A DNA stretch of 64,000 nucleotides from positions 124,001-188,000 of the forward strand of contig NW_006917098.1 of NCBI RefSeq assembly GCF_000516985.1. Reading direction: 5' to 3'. Below the pieces are notes generated by a model that was given only the letters and a program-made list of their open reading frames with translations, did not search any database and was not told the DNA's origin. Of this stretch, positions 34,645 to 44,401 are shown piece after piece. The stretch is from Pestalotiopsis fici W106-1 (Eukaryota; Ascomycota; Sordariomycetes; Amphisphaeriales; Sporocadaceae). The stretch's first letter is position 1. Each line of letters opens with the position of its first letter. The translations under genes were made by a program, and so were the position numbers.

Positions 34645-35807
34645 ATGGCATCCTTACCTATTATCGACTTTGGCAAGTGGCGGAATGGCAGTACGGAAGA
34701 CAGGCAGCAGATAGCGCAAAAGCTTGCGACTGCGTGCAAACAAGTTGGATTCGTATACATCATTAATCATGGAGTGCGGGATGACCTGCTAGATGATGCT
34801 TTCGGCTGGTCTAAGAAGCTTTTCGATTTACCAGAGGAAAAGAAAATGCTGGCCCCTCATCCGCCAGGTAATGTCTGCATATTGAGCATTTATAGCCTCA
34901 ATACTGACTGGTGTGGGCAGGTCCGAATGTGCATAGAGGATACTCTTGGCCAGGACTTGAAAAGGTCTCTCAGTATATCCACAAGGAGGACCAAGACTCG
35001 GATGCCGAGGACGAAGAGTTGAGAAAGGTGCAGGATTGCAAGGTAAGAGGGTGTGCTTTGGAAGACTGTATCAATTGCTGAGACTACATTTCGTGGTGAA
35101 AATAGGAAAGCTACGAAATCGGAAGTGAGGATAACGCCGAGCAGCCTAATGTGTGGCTTCCTGAAGAAACTCTTCCTGGTTTCCGCAGATTCATGACGGC
35201 ATTCTACGGGCATTGTTTCGACACAGCAAGAGAGATCCTGCGAGCCGTCGCGCTAGGTATCGGCCTAGAGGACGAGGATTATCTCCTGCGCTTCCATAGT
35301 GGTGACAACAATCAGTTGCGCTTACTTCACTACCCACCAGTCGAGACAGAAAAGCTCTCGAGTAATGCTTTGGCACGGATGCCGGCCCATTCAGACTGGG
35401 GTTCCATCACCATGTTGTTCCAAGATGACTGCGGGGGCCTACAGGTTGAGGATCCCAACGTCCCTGGCACATTTGTCGATGCTACACCACTCAAGCGAGC
35501 CCTGGTTATGAACGTGGGAGACCTGCTTATGCGGTGGAGCAATGACTATCTCAAGTCCACGCTTCATCGTGTCACAGTCCCGCCATTGCAAGCGAGCAAG
35601 GACGGCGCAAGGTTGATGACCCGTGCACGGTATTCCATACCTTACTTTGTGAGCCCAGACTCAAAGTCGCTTATCGAGTGCCTGCCAGTGTGTTCAAACT
35701 TGGAGAATCCGGCAAAATATCCTCCCGTCATTCAAGAGGATTACAGACGACTAAGAGCGAAGCTACAGTATCCAGAGACAAAGGCGAAGACAGTGGCAGT
35801 TGCTTAG
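34645..35807 (+). CDS. 2-oxoglutarate/Fe(II) dioxygenase, isopenicillin-N-synthase fold, thymine-7-hydroxylase-like
   Basis: Three exons, 34645-34867, 34921-35042 and 35106-35807 (introns 53 and 63 nt), give 348 residues. The N-terminal DIOX_N region begins LPIIDFGKW and contains KQVGFVYIINHGV. The C-terminal 2OG-Fe(II) domain has the iron facial triad H210, D212 (AHSDWGS) and H269 (STLHRV), and the 2-oxoglutarate anchor R290-x-S292 (ARYSIPYF). Segments such as GYSWPGLEK, ESYEIG, LRLLHYPPV and GDLLMRWSND follow closely the pattern of the Neurospora thymine-7-hydroxylase, which oxidises the methyl group of thymine. The substrate here is inferred, not shown. Its divergent neighbour is a nucleobase-type permease, which fits a pyrimidine role. 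Related fungal proteins act in secondary metabolism, so another small substrate is possible. Confidence 0.88.
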
Positions 35808-36076
35808 GTAACCGTAATGTATTCAAGGGAATTTTTAATAGCCAATTTTGGTGATTGAGTTTTGATGCGATGCAACTGTGCTAGTCGAAACTCGTAACTC
35901 GACGTAGATAGACACATGGGATGTGCGCTTTACTTTTTTCTTCTTGGTGAGCGCGAGGGGAAATACTTACCTCGCGCTACTAATTCAGTTCTGTTTCCGC
36001 CAATGCTATTCATGTTTTCTTCGTTGCCGAGCAATACATATATTGGAGGCTCGAGATACAAAAAACGTCAGGCCTA

Positions 36077-37744
36077 TTATTCATCATGTTCTTCCTCCAC
36101 CCAATCAAGGGGCATCCGCCAGCCACCAACTTGTCGAGCTGCAACCGCTCTGGCATTCTCAGTGGCACAGATGAACAGGTCAACTCTACCTCTAGTGACG
36201 GATAACAATGAACCATCACCATAAAACCCTATCTGACGTGTGAAGTCTGCTTCACCAATGGTGTCTATCAGTCTAGTACTTGCCAGTCCGTGTAAAAATG
36301 TCGAGGTCGGTTCTTTATCTTGAGCGAGAGCCCTCGCTTGTGGATAATGACACCTTGGCATCTCTCCACCAAGGAAGATGCCTTGTTCTTTCGCTCTCGC
36401 CTCCAGATCTGCCACATAATATGGTTCAGCGCATTGCTTGGCTTCGCGATAGAGTACTGGGTGCGGATCTGGACGAAGCTTGTCCCAGAGCCGGCGGTAG
36501 TTGCAAACAATACAGGCATGCGCCACGGCTTGTTTCATCTCCGGCTGAACCCTCACAACCTCTTGGAGTGTTGATTGATGCGGGCGATGAGGGTACCAGA
36601 TCATATAAGGCAAGTGGTTCTTTGGCGCATTTGAGATGCGTGCAATATCGTTTGACATGATATAGCGAGCGTTGATGGCCATTGAGATATTCCGTATCTT
36701 GTAAGGACTTGGGTGGTCTCCTGAACCACAACGCTCTGGCAATCCCTGTGCAAGCTCTCCGCTCCACCAACGGGCGAACGCTGCACTGTGGTGGATTCCG
36801 CGAATGACACAGAATGCCTCATCTTGAATCAGATGTGGACGTCGAAGACGCGCATAGCGGTCAACATTGCCCTCGTAGGCGGCTGTTAAGATGAGCAAGT
36901 CTTTATTGATAGGCGGAAGATCCAACGGTAATGGCGAATAGAGCAAGTGAGCGTATTCTGGCTGCAGAGGTGGATCGTCAACCTCTATCCGTGAATTTAT
37001 ATCTTGTCGTAGCCAGTCTTCGGTGATATCCCAATGCATTGTGGCCCAATGTCCTTTGAGGGTGCCCTCTTCGTCTGGATCTCTCAGGTCGAATTTGGAT
37101 CGAACTGCTGCATCGTTGTTTAGGTACGCCGCATGTGGATTTTCGAGGTTAATCGTTCTCTCGTAATCGTTCATGACGGCATATTTCACAGGGCTCGCCA
37201 TGATGAGATCAAAAATCTCACCGCCACTTGTCTTATTGTCCTGCGCCTCCTCTGCAATGGAGACATCTGGCAAGAGCTCCAAGGACTTGTACAGCTCATT
37301 GTAGCCTGCCACCGCACAGGCACGTCCGACTTGATATCGCATGGCAGGGTATTGTTTCGCCAGGTCTGCATATGTTTGCTCCGTCGCCAAATCGGGATAC
37401 CAAATGCAGTATGGGTAAGACTCCGCGGAGTTCATCCTCGGGATTTTGTTGCTCATGATGAGACGGGCATTCCTCGCTCGCGCAAACATTGGGAATTCAT
37501 CGGCCTTTGATGCACAGAGTTTCCTCACTGGTCTTGACTTTGCAAAGTCGAGATTCCGGCGTATGCCAGCCACTACGCAGGAGCGCACATGATCATGTCG
37601 AAGCTGATGTTCTGGGGGAAGACGCTCGCTGCGCAAAACAAAACCGAGCACTTCTTCTTCATCGTAGAGATCCTCCTCATCAGAGCTACTTGTGGTATCC
37701 TCTTCATCATTGGCCAAGTCCTTGGATGCGACACGTTGAGACAT
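36077..37744 (-). CDS. Unknown fungal protein with an internal duplication (ankyrin-like helical units)
   Basis: An uninterrupted frame of 555 residues. The N-terminus is acidic (NDEEDTTSSSDEEDLYDEEE, residues 12-31). Two related units are visible. The first spans about 50-155, with VRSCVVAGI, ARNARLIMSNKIPRMN and YCIWYP. The second spans about 308-424, with EAFCVIRGI, INARYIMSNDIARISN and YMIWYP. Between them LLILTAAYEGNVDRYARLRRP (281-301) resembles an ankyrin helix pair. No catalytic motif, signal peptide or membrane span is seen. The composition and length indicate a real gene. I do not recognise its function. Confidence 0.7.
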   Translation of the reverse strand: MSQRVASKDLANDEEDTTSSSDEEDLYDEEEVLGFVLRSERLPPEHQLRHDHVRSCVVAGIRRNLDFAKSRPVRKLCASKADEFPMFARARNARLIMSNKIPRMNSAESYPYCIWYPDLATEQTYADLAKQYPAMRYQVGRACAVAGYNELYKSLELLPDVSIAEEAQDNKTSGGEIFDLIMASPVKYAVMNDYERTINLENPHAAYLNNDAAVRSKFDLRDPDEEGTLKGHWATMHWDITEDWLRQDINSRIEVDDPPLQPEYAHLLYSPLPLDLPPINKDLLILTAAYEGNVDRYARLRRPHLIQDEAFCVIRGIHHSAAFARWWSGELAQGLPERCGSGDHPSPYKIRNISMAINARYIMSNDIARISNAPKNHLPYMIWYPHRPHQSTLQEVVRVQPEMKQAVAHACIVCNYRRLWDKLRPDPHPVLYREAKQCAEPYYVADLEARAKEQGIFLGGEMPRCHYPQARALAQDKEPTSTFLHGLASTRLIDTIGEADFTRQIGFYGDGSLLSVTRGRVDLFICATENARAVAARQVGGWRMPLDWVEEEHDE

Positions 37745-37975
37745 GATGCAGAAGAGCTAAGTAGTGAGTAGGTTGTTGATATTGGGAGAATGGTGTACAA
37801 AAGATGAGAGGAGGTTCGAAGAAAGCCAGTCATCTGGAATCTTGAAGTACTGCGCCGCATGACCGCAAGCGCTCTGCTGTTGCAGGATGCCGATTGGATG
37901 TTGCGCCGAGGCAGATGCTACTACCTACGGGGTGTTGATGGATAGAATTACTGCTTGGGCTAGCCGCTAACTAGG

Positions 37976-38419
37976 TAAATTATGAGTAATGCTAACAGCG
38001 CTATGTCACCTTGGCTAGCAGCGCTATGCATCACCATATCCCGTTATCTGCACCTGCATAAAGCCTGCCGTAAATAGGAGAACAGCGAGAAATTATAAGC
38101 CTATTTCGAAAGAAACTAACTTATGCGTTGCATCGTGAGTAATTGGCTTAATTACTTACTAGGTATCTACTTTTTGAATAGGCCCTCGTCGTCAAAAATA
38201 ACGATAAGTGCAGCAGCTATTTACAGCAGCTATAACACTGCGCAAAGGCTTAAGATACTACTTAGATAAATAAAAATCAAATCTAAAGCTATTTCTAGTA
38301 ATTAGAATTTGAAATATAAAATGTTGGCGGGCTGTATGCAGGCGCATATTACGGGATATAGTGGTACATAGCGCTGCTAGCTGAGGTGACATAGCGCTGC
38401 TAGCATCACTCTAAATTAT
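37976..38419. mobile_element. hAT-like MITE (428 bp) with 8-bp target-site duplication
   Basis: The element runs 37984-38411. Its ends are imperfect inverted repeats of about 86 bp (37984-38069 and 38326-38411), starting GAGTAATGCTAACAGCGC on the left and GAGTGATGCTAGCAGCGC on the right read inward. Mismatches are mainly transitions. Each terminal repeat itself contains two direct copies of GCTARCAGCGCTATG. The element is flanked by a perfect 8-bp duplication, TAAATTAT (37976-37983 and 38412-38419), the size made by hAT transposases. The AT-rich interior has no coding capacity, so it is non-autonomous. Confidence 0.8.
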
Positions 38420-38934
38420 GGGCTTCGAGCACTCTGGAGCATGGGCTTTTTACTCTTTGACTACCTATATAGCAAATGCACATCATACTTTGTATAAGTC
38501 GAGTCGAGAAAGACCGTCAAGTTCATAAAGAAAAGCTTCACTAAATTAACTTGGTATTTTCCAAAAACTACATATCCACAAATTACCTGCATAATCTGAT
38601 CTCCCATCCGTAATCTCTGCAGTGCCAGTATCCTCAGTGCCGTCGTACGGGTCCGTCGCTAGCACCCCAAATAGTACCTGCCCGCCTAATACTCTAAGTT
38701 GACTCTGCCCTTGCCTACTAGCCTGCCGGCGCCATACACTCTGGTTACTAGGTGAATACCTAGGTACCTACTTGACTTGCGTCCCACTCAGATTACTTAA
38801 AGGACTCGGTAATAGGTAAACGCAATACTAGTCATTTAAAAACTTTCCATCTACTGGCCAGAGGCACTCCCAACGAAAGGAATTACACCAAGAGAAATCA
38901 TCAAGAAGTCAAGGACACGTGATTTTGAAGATTT

Positions 38935-39183
38935 ATGGAGGCTGCAGACTATGTGTACACGCCAATACCTGGTATTGTGAGTACTATTGCTTCTACCAGA
39001 TGATCAATCTAGCTAATACGTTTTCTCAGGAGGAATCAGAATGATCTCTCTACTGCACCTATCAAGTGGCATCAAAATGGAGACATCTTGGCAAAACGCC
39101 TTGCAAAATGCCTGGCCAATGATTTCTTGGTCTTCCCTGCCAAGAAATATGTCGTGCCTACATCTGGTTACAAATTACAATAG
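38935..39183 (+). CDS. Doubtful small spliced frame (61 residues)
   Basis: An ATG at 38935 opens a 14-codon exon ending at a GTGAGT donor (38977). A branch-like GCTAAT and an acceptor at 39038-39039 follow, then 47 codons to a TAG at 39181-39183. The second exon has protein-like composition (contains IKWHQNGDILAKRLAKCLA), but nothing is recognised. It may be a short gene or a fragment of a lost one. Confidence 0.22.
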
Positions 39184-39571
39184 TGCCATCATTTGGAGGT
39201 TGACTCAACACCCGAACCTAGGTACCTATTGGGCAATTTGATCATCTTAGTCTTTCACCATGATTTTTTCACTCGAATAATTACAACTTTCGCACATAAC
39301 TGTACCGAGCACCGAATTAGCGCATCTAGGAGCTTATTTAGTTCCTATGTTGTGAATGGTGGCTTTTTACAATCCCCGCGATTCAATTACCATCGCGGAG
39401 GTGCCAGCGGGGCTTTGCATACTGGCCTGAGTCCCGGTTGGCCGCATGCCTGTGGGTGGGCCGCTGCCAAGAGTATATTAGCATAAAGTCTGGCTCTATA
39501 TCTAAACTTTTCAATCTCAATATAGGTATGATTTCAATGTTGCATCATTATCTACATCTCCCTAATCAAAT

Positions 39572-40561
39572 ATGAAGCTGCAGTCTATACTACCCGTATT
39601 GTCGCTTGCTTGGGCTGGGGCCGTGGCCCATAGTCATGTTGAGCCCCGGTTAAACCAGACAGTATGGCTCTGTGGTGACAGCACCATGGCTCCGGGAGGC
39701 GGGCACAACGGAACTGAAGGCTTTGGGCAGTATCTGCAATATTCTTTCGACTCTGATTTGGTTCGCATCAATAATTCCGCCTATGCCGGTAGAAGCGCCA
39801 GGACATTTACGCGCGAGGGTCGGTTCCAAGCCGTGGCGGACAAGATAGTCCCTGGAGATTGGGTGGTTATTGAGTTTGGGCACAATGATGGTAGGTTTTC
39901 CGTTAACTTGACACTTTTATGAATGATCCATCTGACATTGTGCAGACGATGGAAAAGGAACAGTTCCAGCCAATGACACCAAGTCTCGTGTTGTTTGTCC
40001 CGGAATGGGGAACGAGACGTGTATTGGGTATTACAAGTGAGACCCCATACGCAAAACCAGACCTGTGTCTATATTCCATGACTGACTAATGAAAATAGCA
40101 ACCAAACCGAGATTGTGCAGACCTATGTGACCTATCTTCAGAATGCCTCATCCATCTTCCTATCGCTGGGAGCCCGCGTTATCATCTCACCACCTACGCC
40201 AACGAACCCCTACCTGACCGCTAATGGCACCTTTGAATGGACGCCAACCAAGTACTCCTATTACTCGTGGTACATTGTTTCGTCTTTAGGCGGTCCCGAT
40301 GCCGGGATCTATTTCGTGGACCACAGCAGCTACAATGCACAAGCTCTCCAGCGTTTAGGTGCCGATATTGTCAACGCCGGATTCCCAATGGACAATACAC
40401 ATACTAGTCCATATCTTGCGGATATTTTTGCGCGCGCATTCATATTGGGCTTGAAATGCGGAACAAGTCCGTTGCAAGATCATGTAATAAATGCGACGAG
40501 TCGTATCCAGAGTCCGGAGTTGGGCGGTTGTTTGAGTGTCAACGATACGCTGCCGATTTAG
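39572..40561 (+). CDS. Secreted SGNH hydrolase, rhamnogalacturonan acetylesterase-like (CE12)
   Basis: Three exons, 39572-39890, 39946-40036 and 40099-40561 (introns 55 and 62 nt), give 290 residues. A signal peptide (LQSILPVLSLAWAGAVA) is followed by the SGNH blocks: CGDSTMAPGGG with nucleophile S37, SAYAGRSARTF, FGHND with N105, and near the end DNTHTSPYLA with D235 and H238. These match the serine, oxyanion and Asp/His residues of rhamnogalacturonan acetylesterases, which deacetylate pectin hairy regions outside the cell. Several N-glycosylation sequons are present. The substrate is inferred from family. Its stop lies 420 bp from that of the convergent cyclin H gene. Confidence 0.87.
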
Positions 40562-40981
40562 TCCGGTAGTTTGATGCACGTCGACCATGACAAGCATGAA
40601 TAATATAAAAGATTTGATTGTCCATAGTTTCAATTCTTCACGTGGTGCCTTCAAAAACACTGATGCCATTATGGTCTCCCTGAGCTTCTGTGCCGATACC
40701 AAGGAATACATGGGCAGAGACCTCGGATTCCCTCTTCTTTCATGGCAATAGATGATACATGGCAGACTGCCAAGGACATGCTGCACCGCTATAGGCATTG
40801 CAATCTGTTCTTTCGTGGATTTTGGTCTTTACATGGCAGCGCATCTATGCCTCGATACTTGGCTTCTTTTATATGCAGCTTCAGTCAGTATTATTTGACT
40901 GCTGGTTCAAGAGTTAATAGTGCCTCATGCGCCGCGTTATGTGTCATATACCCCGTATTTCCAGGGGCTGTTGGGCCGGAT
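40562..40981. other. Intergenic stretch between convergent genes
   Basis: 420 bp holding the 3' ends of the hydrolase and the cyclin H mRNAs. No further gene recognised. Confidence 0.5.
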
Positions 40982-42094
40982 CTACAAAGCAATGGGAGGC
41001 CCGAATGGATCATCCGCATTTATTGTCTTTCGACGCTTTGCATCTGGTTCCCCAAGTGATCCACCGAAGACCGCGGCGTCGTCTTTCAGTCCAGGTTTAG
41101 GCTTCTTCTTTTCAGCCTGCTCGCGGCGGGCCTTTTGCAGCGCAACTAGGTCCACCCTATCAGGGTCTCGACATTTCTTGAGTTTCTTCACCAGTGGTTT
41201 CATTGCCTTATTTGTCTCTTGCTGCGAATTATTAGCTTTGACAACCCAAGTGGACAGATGATCAAGCCAGGTACTTACGCTACCCCAGTGCTCGGTCATT
41301 CTCTCTGGAGGCTCCTTCTCGAGCATTCCACGGCATGTTTGGATAACGCTCCAGATTTGATCTTTTGCTGCCTCGCCCTGTCCTGCGAAAGCATCTCTCA
41401 GCAATCGTTGCGCCAAGCCTTCATCAGCCATCGCCAGTGCAGCAAGCATAATTTGACTGGGCGTGTAGTGGAAATAGGCATCCGTGACAATTGGGCTGAA
41501 CTTTAGAATCTCCCTCGCTCGGGCGTGGCCGCGATCTATCCTCGACTGCTCAAAATCTCCGAGACGCCGCAATTCCATGATTGTGCCCTCGAGTGCCCGA
41601 AACGGATGTTTAACGTCGAATGCAAACCGTATGCCCTGGCACAGGACGTATTCCGCAGCCAATACCACCTCGGCGCTCGTATTGGGGAATTTATCTGCAA
41701 ACTTGGACAAGCGCATGTAGTATCCCTCTGCTTTACATCCAAAGAAGAGGCATGTCTTGAGCAGTTCCGTAGGAGGGTACGTCATTATGCTGTTTGTAAC
41801 GTAGAATCGTCGCAAGAAGATGGCAGCCGTCGCTCGGATCTCGGTGGGAAGTTCTAGGAAGGCGGCCGCTCGCAGGAGCTCGACGGTGTAAAATGTGAGC
41901 AGCGATAGCTCCTCGGCCGGCGTCAGGAACTCGGGCAACGGATCGACTGGCGGATTGGAGCCTTGAAGCCTTGCAGATATGGCCGTCTTGGCCAGGTTGT
42001 TGCTATCAGTGCGAAGCGTTGACAGCTGTGAAGGCGTAAACGACCAGAGGCGAAACTGGCTTGAAGCCCTGTAGCGGGCGTCCTCAGTAGCCAT
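40982..42094 (-). CDS. ccl1: Cyclin H / Ccl1, TFIIH-CAK cyclin subunit
   Basis: Two exons, 42094-41279 and 41221-40982, give 351 residues. The 57-nt stretch between (GTAAGT...CGCAG, with a GCTAAT branch site) is in frame and open, so read-through would give 370 residues. The N-terminus YRASSQFRLWSFTPSQL is the typical cyclin H start. The first cyclin box (about 60-160) contains AAIFLRRFYVTNSIMTYPP and LLKTCLFFGCKAEG. The second follows with YTPSQIMLAALAMA. The C-terminus is Lys-rich and ends near KRRKTINADDPFG, a possible nuclear signal. It partners the Kin28/Cdk7 kinase, which phosphorylates the RNA polymerase II tail in transcription initiation. Confidence 0.92.
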   Translation of the reverse strand: MATEDARYRASSQFRLWSFTPSQLSTLRTDSNNLAKTAISARLQGSNPPVDPLPEFLTPAEELSLLTFYTVELLRAAAFLELPTEIRATAAIFLRRFYVTNSIMTYPPTELLKTCLFFGCKAEGYYMRLSKFADKFPNTSAEVVLAAEYVLCQGIRFAFDVKHPFRALEGTIMELRRLGDFEQSRIDRGHARAREILKFSPIVTDAYFHYTPSQIMLAALAMADEGLAQRLLRDAFAGQGEAAKDQIWSVIQTCRGMLEKEPPERMTEHWGSVSTWLDHLSTWVVKANNSQQETNKAMKPLVKKLKKCRDPDRVDLVALQKARREQAEKKKPKPGLKDDAAVFGGSLGEPDAKRRKTINADDPFGPPIAL

Positions 42095-42615
42095 GGTGAA
42101 TGAAGTTAGGGCGCTCGTCGTCGTTCAGAAGCGTCGCAAGTCTCGGTGGAGTAGGTTTGAGTTAGGTATGCCTCGCGGTGCCTTCTCAATAGCAAAAAGC
42201 GCCTCTTGCGAATCTATCACCTGCCTTCCAGAGGCGAAGCGCTCGGATTGCGCAAAAGGGAAAGGAATGATGCCTGGCGTTTGTTGGTGCAAAGGAGGGA
42301 TGTCGCGGCTTACAATGGCGCCCACAGCTCTAGCTACGGTGCCTTAGGGAGCTCCGATAAGACACAGTAATCGCTTGGACAAAATCTGCACTGTACAGCG
42401 AGCCCCTGTTATTATGGTATGGATCATTCCAAGTTCCAACGCCATCTGATCGTAATAGCTTCACTTCCTTTCATGTTGTGATAGCTCCATCCCCCGAGAT
42501 ATTTATGCATTACATCAAACTACTTGGTATTCGACACAGTCTATTTGTCTGCTCCCTCTGAAAGCTGATTGTGATGCCTTTTGACTCTGTCTCCCTTGGC
42601 CATCTCGACTCAGCT
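42095..42615. other. Intergenic stretch (0.5 kb)
   Basis: Contains the promoter of the cyclin H gene and the 3' side of the unknown membrane-protein gene. Small frames here match nothing recognisable. Confidence 0.5.
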
Positions 42616-43448
42616 TCATACAATCGTGGTCAACTCAATCTTTGCTGGTGTTGGTAGCTCGCTGCCGGCGCATTCCGCAAGAGGTCGAGCTCGACTCACA
42701 AAGATCCTGTGGCGGATTATGGCATCTGCTGTGACTGCCAATATACTGACAGCACACAATGCAGTCACGACACCACACCATGTCGAATCAACTTGCACTC
42801 TGTCCTTGGATGATTCCTGGCTGAAGGCATATTTCATGCCGCCGCTAGCCACAAACGACAGCGAAAATGTCGCCACAAATGTTACACATAGGTAAAGCCA
42901 GAGAGGCAAGCGTGTCTGTCCTATAACAATGCACTTCTTGGCCTGTCCCGAGCTGTTCCTTATCTGCTGCCCCTTGCATTCCCCTACAATTTTGAAGAGA
43001 GAGCCAAACGCGAAACCAACGAAAGCCGCGATCACAGGTTGAAACTAAAAATCCAAGTGTTAGCAGCAGCCGATCTCAAACAGCAAGCTTCATAGCTCGG
43101 CTGGTTGTTCCTTACGTATGAATGAATCCTGAGGAACTCTTCAGAATCATGGATCGATTCAATGCGATTCACCAGCACGGTCGCACAATTGATGTATATG
43201 GTCATTGCTACCATGAACCAGCAAATGGTAGCATCAAAAAATGCGTGGATGTATGCCTTTCTCTGGGGGTGAAGCCACTGTCTCGACCAGGAGCGGCCAA
43301 GCCCGCCTTGCCTGCTGAACTTGATTCTTTGGAGTTTTCCAGGCAGCCCTCGTCGTCTAGGGGCATCATCAGCATGATGACTACTTATAACTTGGCTGGC
43401 TGGCAACGATTGATCAACCGACGGGCTGGCGGGGCGAGAATCGGGCAT
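42616..43448 (-). CDS. Fungal multi-pass membrane protein of unknown function
   Basis: Two exons, 43448-43116 and 43044-42616, joined across a 71-nt intron (GTAAGG...TTTTAG) in phase 0, give 253 residues. The first 65 residues are hydrophilic and basic (RRRGLPGKLQRIKFSRQ). Four hydrophobic segments follow: FFDATICWFMVAMTIYI (about 70-90), FQPVIAAFVGFAFGSLF (about 112-128), LWLYLCVTFVATFSLSFVA, and VVTALCAVSILAVTADAII. The short tail ends ELPTPAKIELTTIV. The two exons continue one protein logically, as membrane spans lie on both sides of the join. No family is recognised. The next gene upstream is a cytochrome P450 in the same orientation. Confidence 0.7.
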
Positions 43449-44401
43449 GGCTGCTCAAATGAAGTGTAAGAGATGGGATGGATCTTTGCGGCTATCTCCA
43501 TCCTTGCTTGGCGGCTTCGAGGGAATAAGTCATTTTAAACACGATAGGTCGTAAAGTTGTACAACTTTGTCTCTCAAGCAGTGGCTCAAGCCCGTACTGG
43601 CACCTCGTTTATCATCAATAACCACTGGTTCCCTCTCAACCTGCTCACGGCTACACTACAGTCCATGGACCAACGTATTGTTTGCTATCACGGCCCATTC
43701 CTGTCCGACGCCATCCGAGAGAAGACCGAGCGGTTATGGCCGAATCGAAGCAGATATATTCAGTCGGTTCGGGGACACAGGTTACGCGAGGCAGATGGTT
43801 GCGTGCGACATGTCACGCACGCACGACCACAGTTGCTACGTCGAATGCGACTCGCCGCTTGTCTGTCGGCTAGTTCCCCACCATTGTTTGCTGCATTTCA
43901 TGTTTCGTGCGCAAGCGGAAGACTCACGATCACGACAAGTGGTTGCGAGGTGGACCACCTGCTTAATTTACAGCTATACTTTGAAACACCGGCTATCATT
44001 ACTTCCAAAAATCACCGTGAAAATAGCAACCTACTTTCACGGGCCCGGACCAAGACATGGTGGAATATCAGCATTGTTGGGAAATGACAGAAAGCATTTG
44101 ATTCCTGCTGAGCATGCGCTACAGCACCATCATCTGCATCATTGGAGTCGCACTGCCAATTGATCCATGTGCACAGCCCAATAACACGGGTAAGATTATT
44201 CTTGGAATTATTGCAATTAGTCTGTCTTTGGGATCTTCAAAGAGTATTGTCTATAGCATACCGGTCACTGCCCGGTCACTGCTTTCTTATACTTGAACGG
44301 TTCAGTGCTTCGGAGAAACCAGAGGAGACTAATTTGTATTATAAGGTCCACATTATAGCGGGAAGTAATATGTGTAAACATCCACGATGCCATTACGTGA
44401 C
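43449..44401. other. Intergenic stretch (0.95 kb)
   Basis: Two overlapping plus-strand open frames at 43557-44163 have no proper start codon or protein-like motifs and were not accepted. This is the upstream region of the membrane-protein gene and the downstream region of the P450 gene. Confidence 0.5.

Larger units (their letters stand above)
37745..39571. other. AT-rich intergenic region (1.8 kb) containing a MITE
   Basis: Contains the hAT-like element at 37984-38411 and a doubtful 61-codon spliced frame at 38935-39183, both listed separately. The rest is AT-rich, with repeated TAGGTACCTA-like words near 38760. The last 100 bp (with GTATATTA near 39473) are the likely promoter of the hydrolase gene. 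Confidence 0.5.

Noticed and set aside
43557..44163. Overlapping plus-strand frames of 176 and 198 codons
   Set aside because: The longer one starts at TTG, neither has a domain, and the composition is rich in H, R, C and S as expected for random frames.
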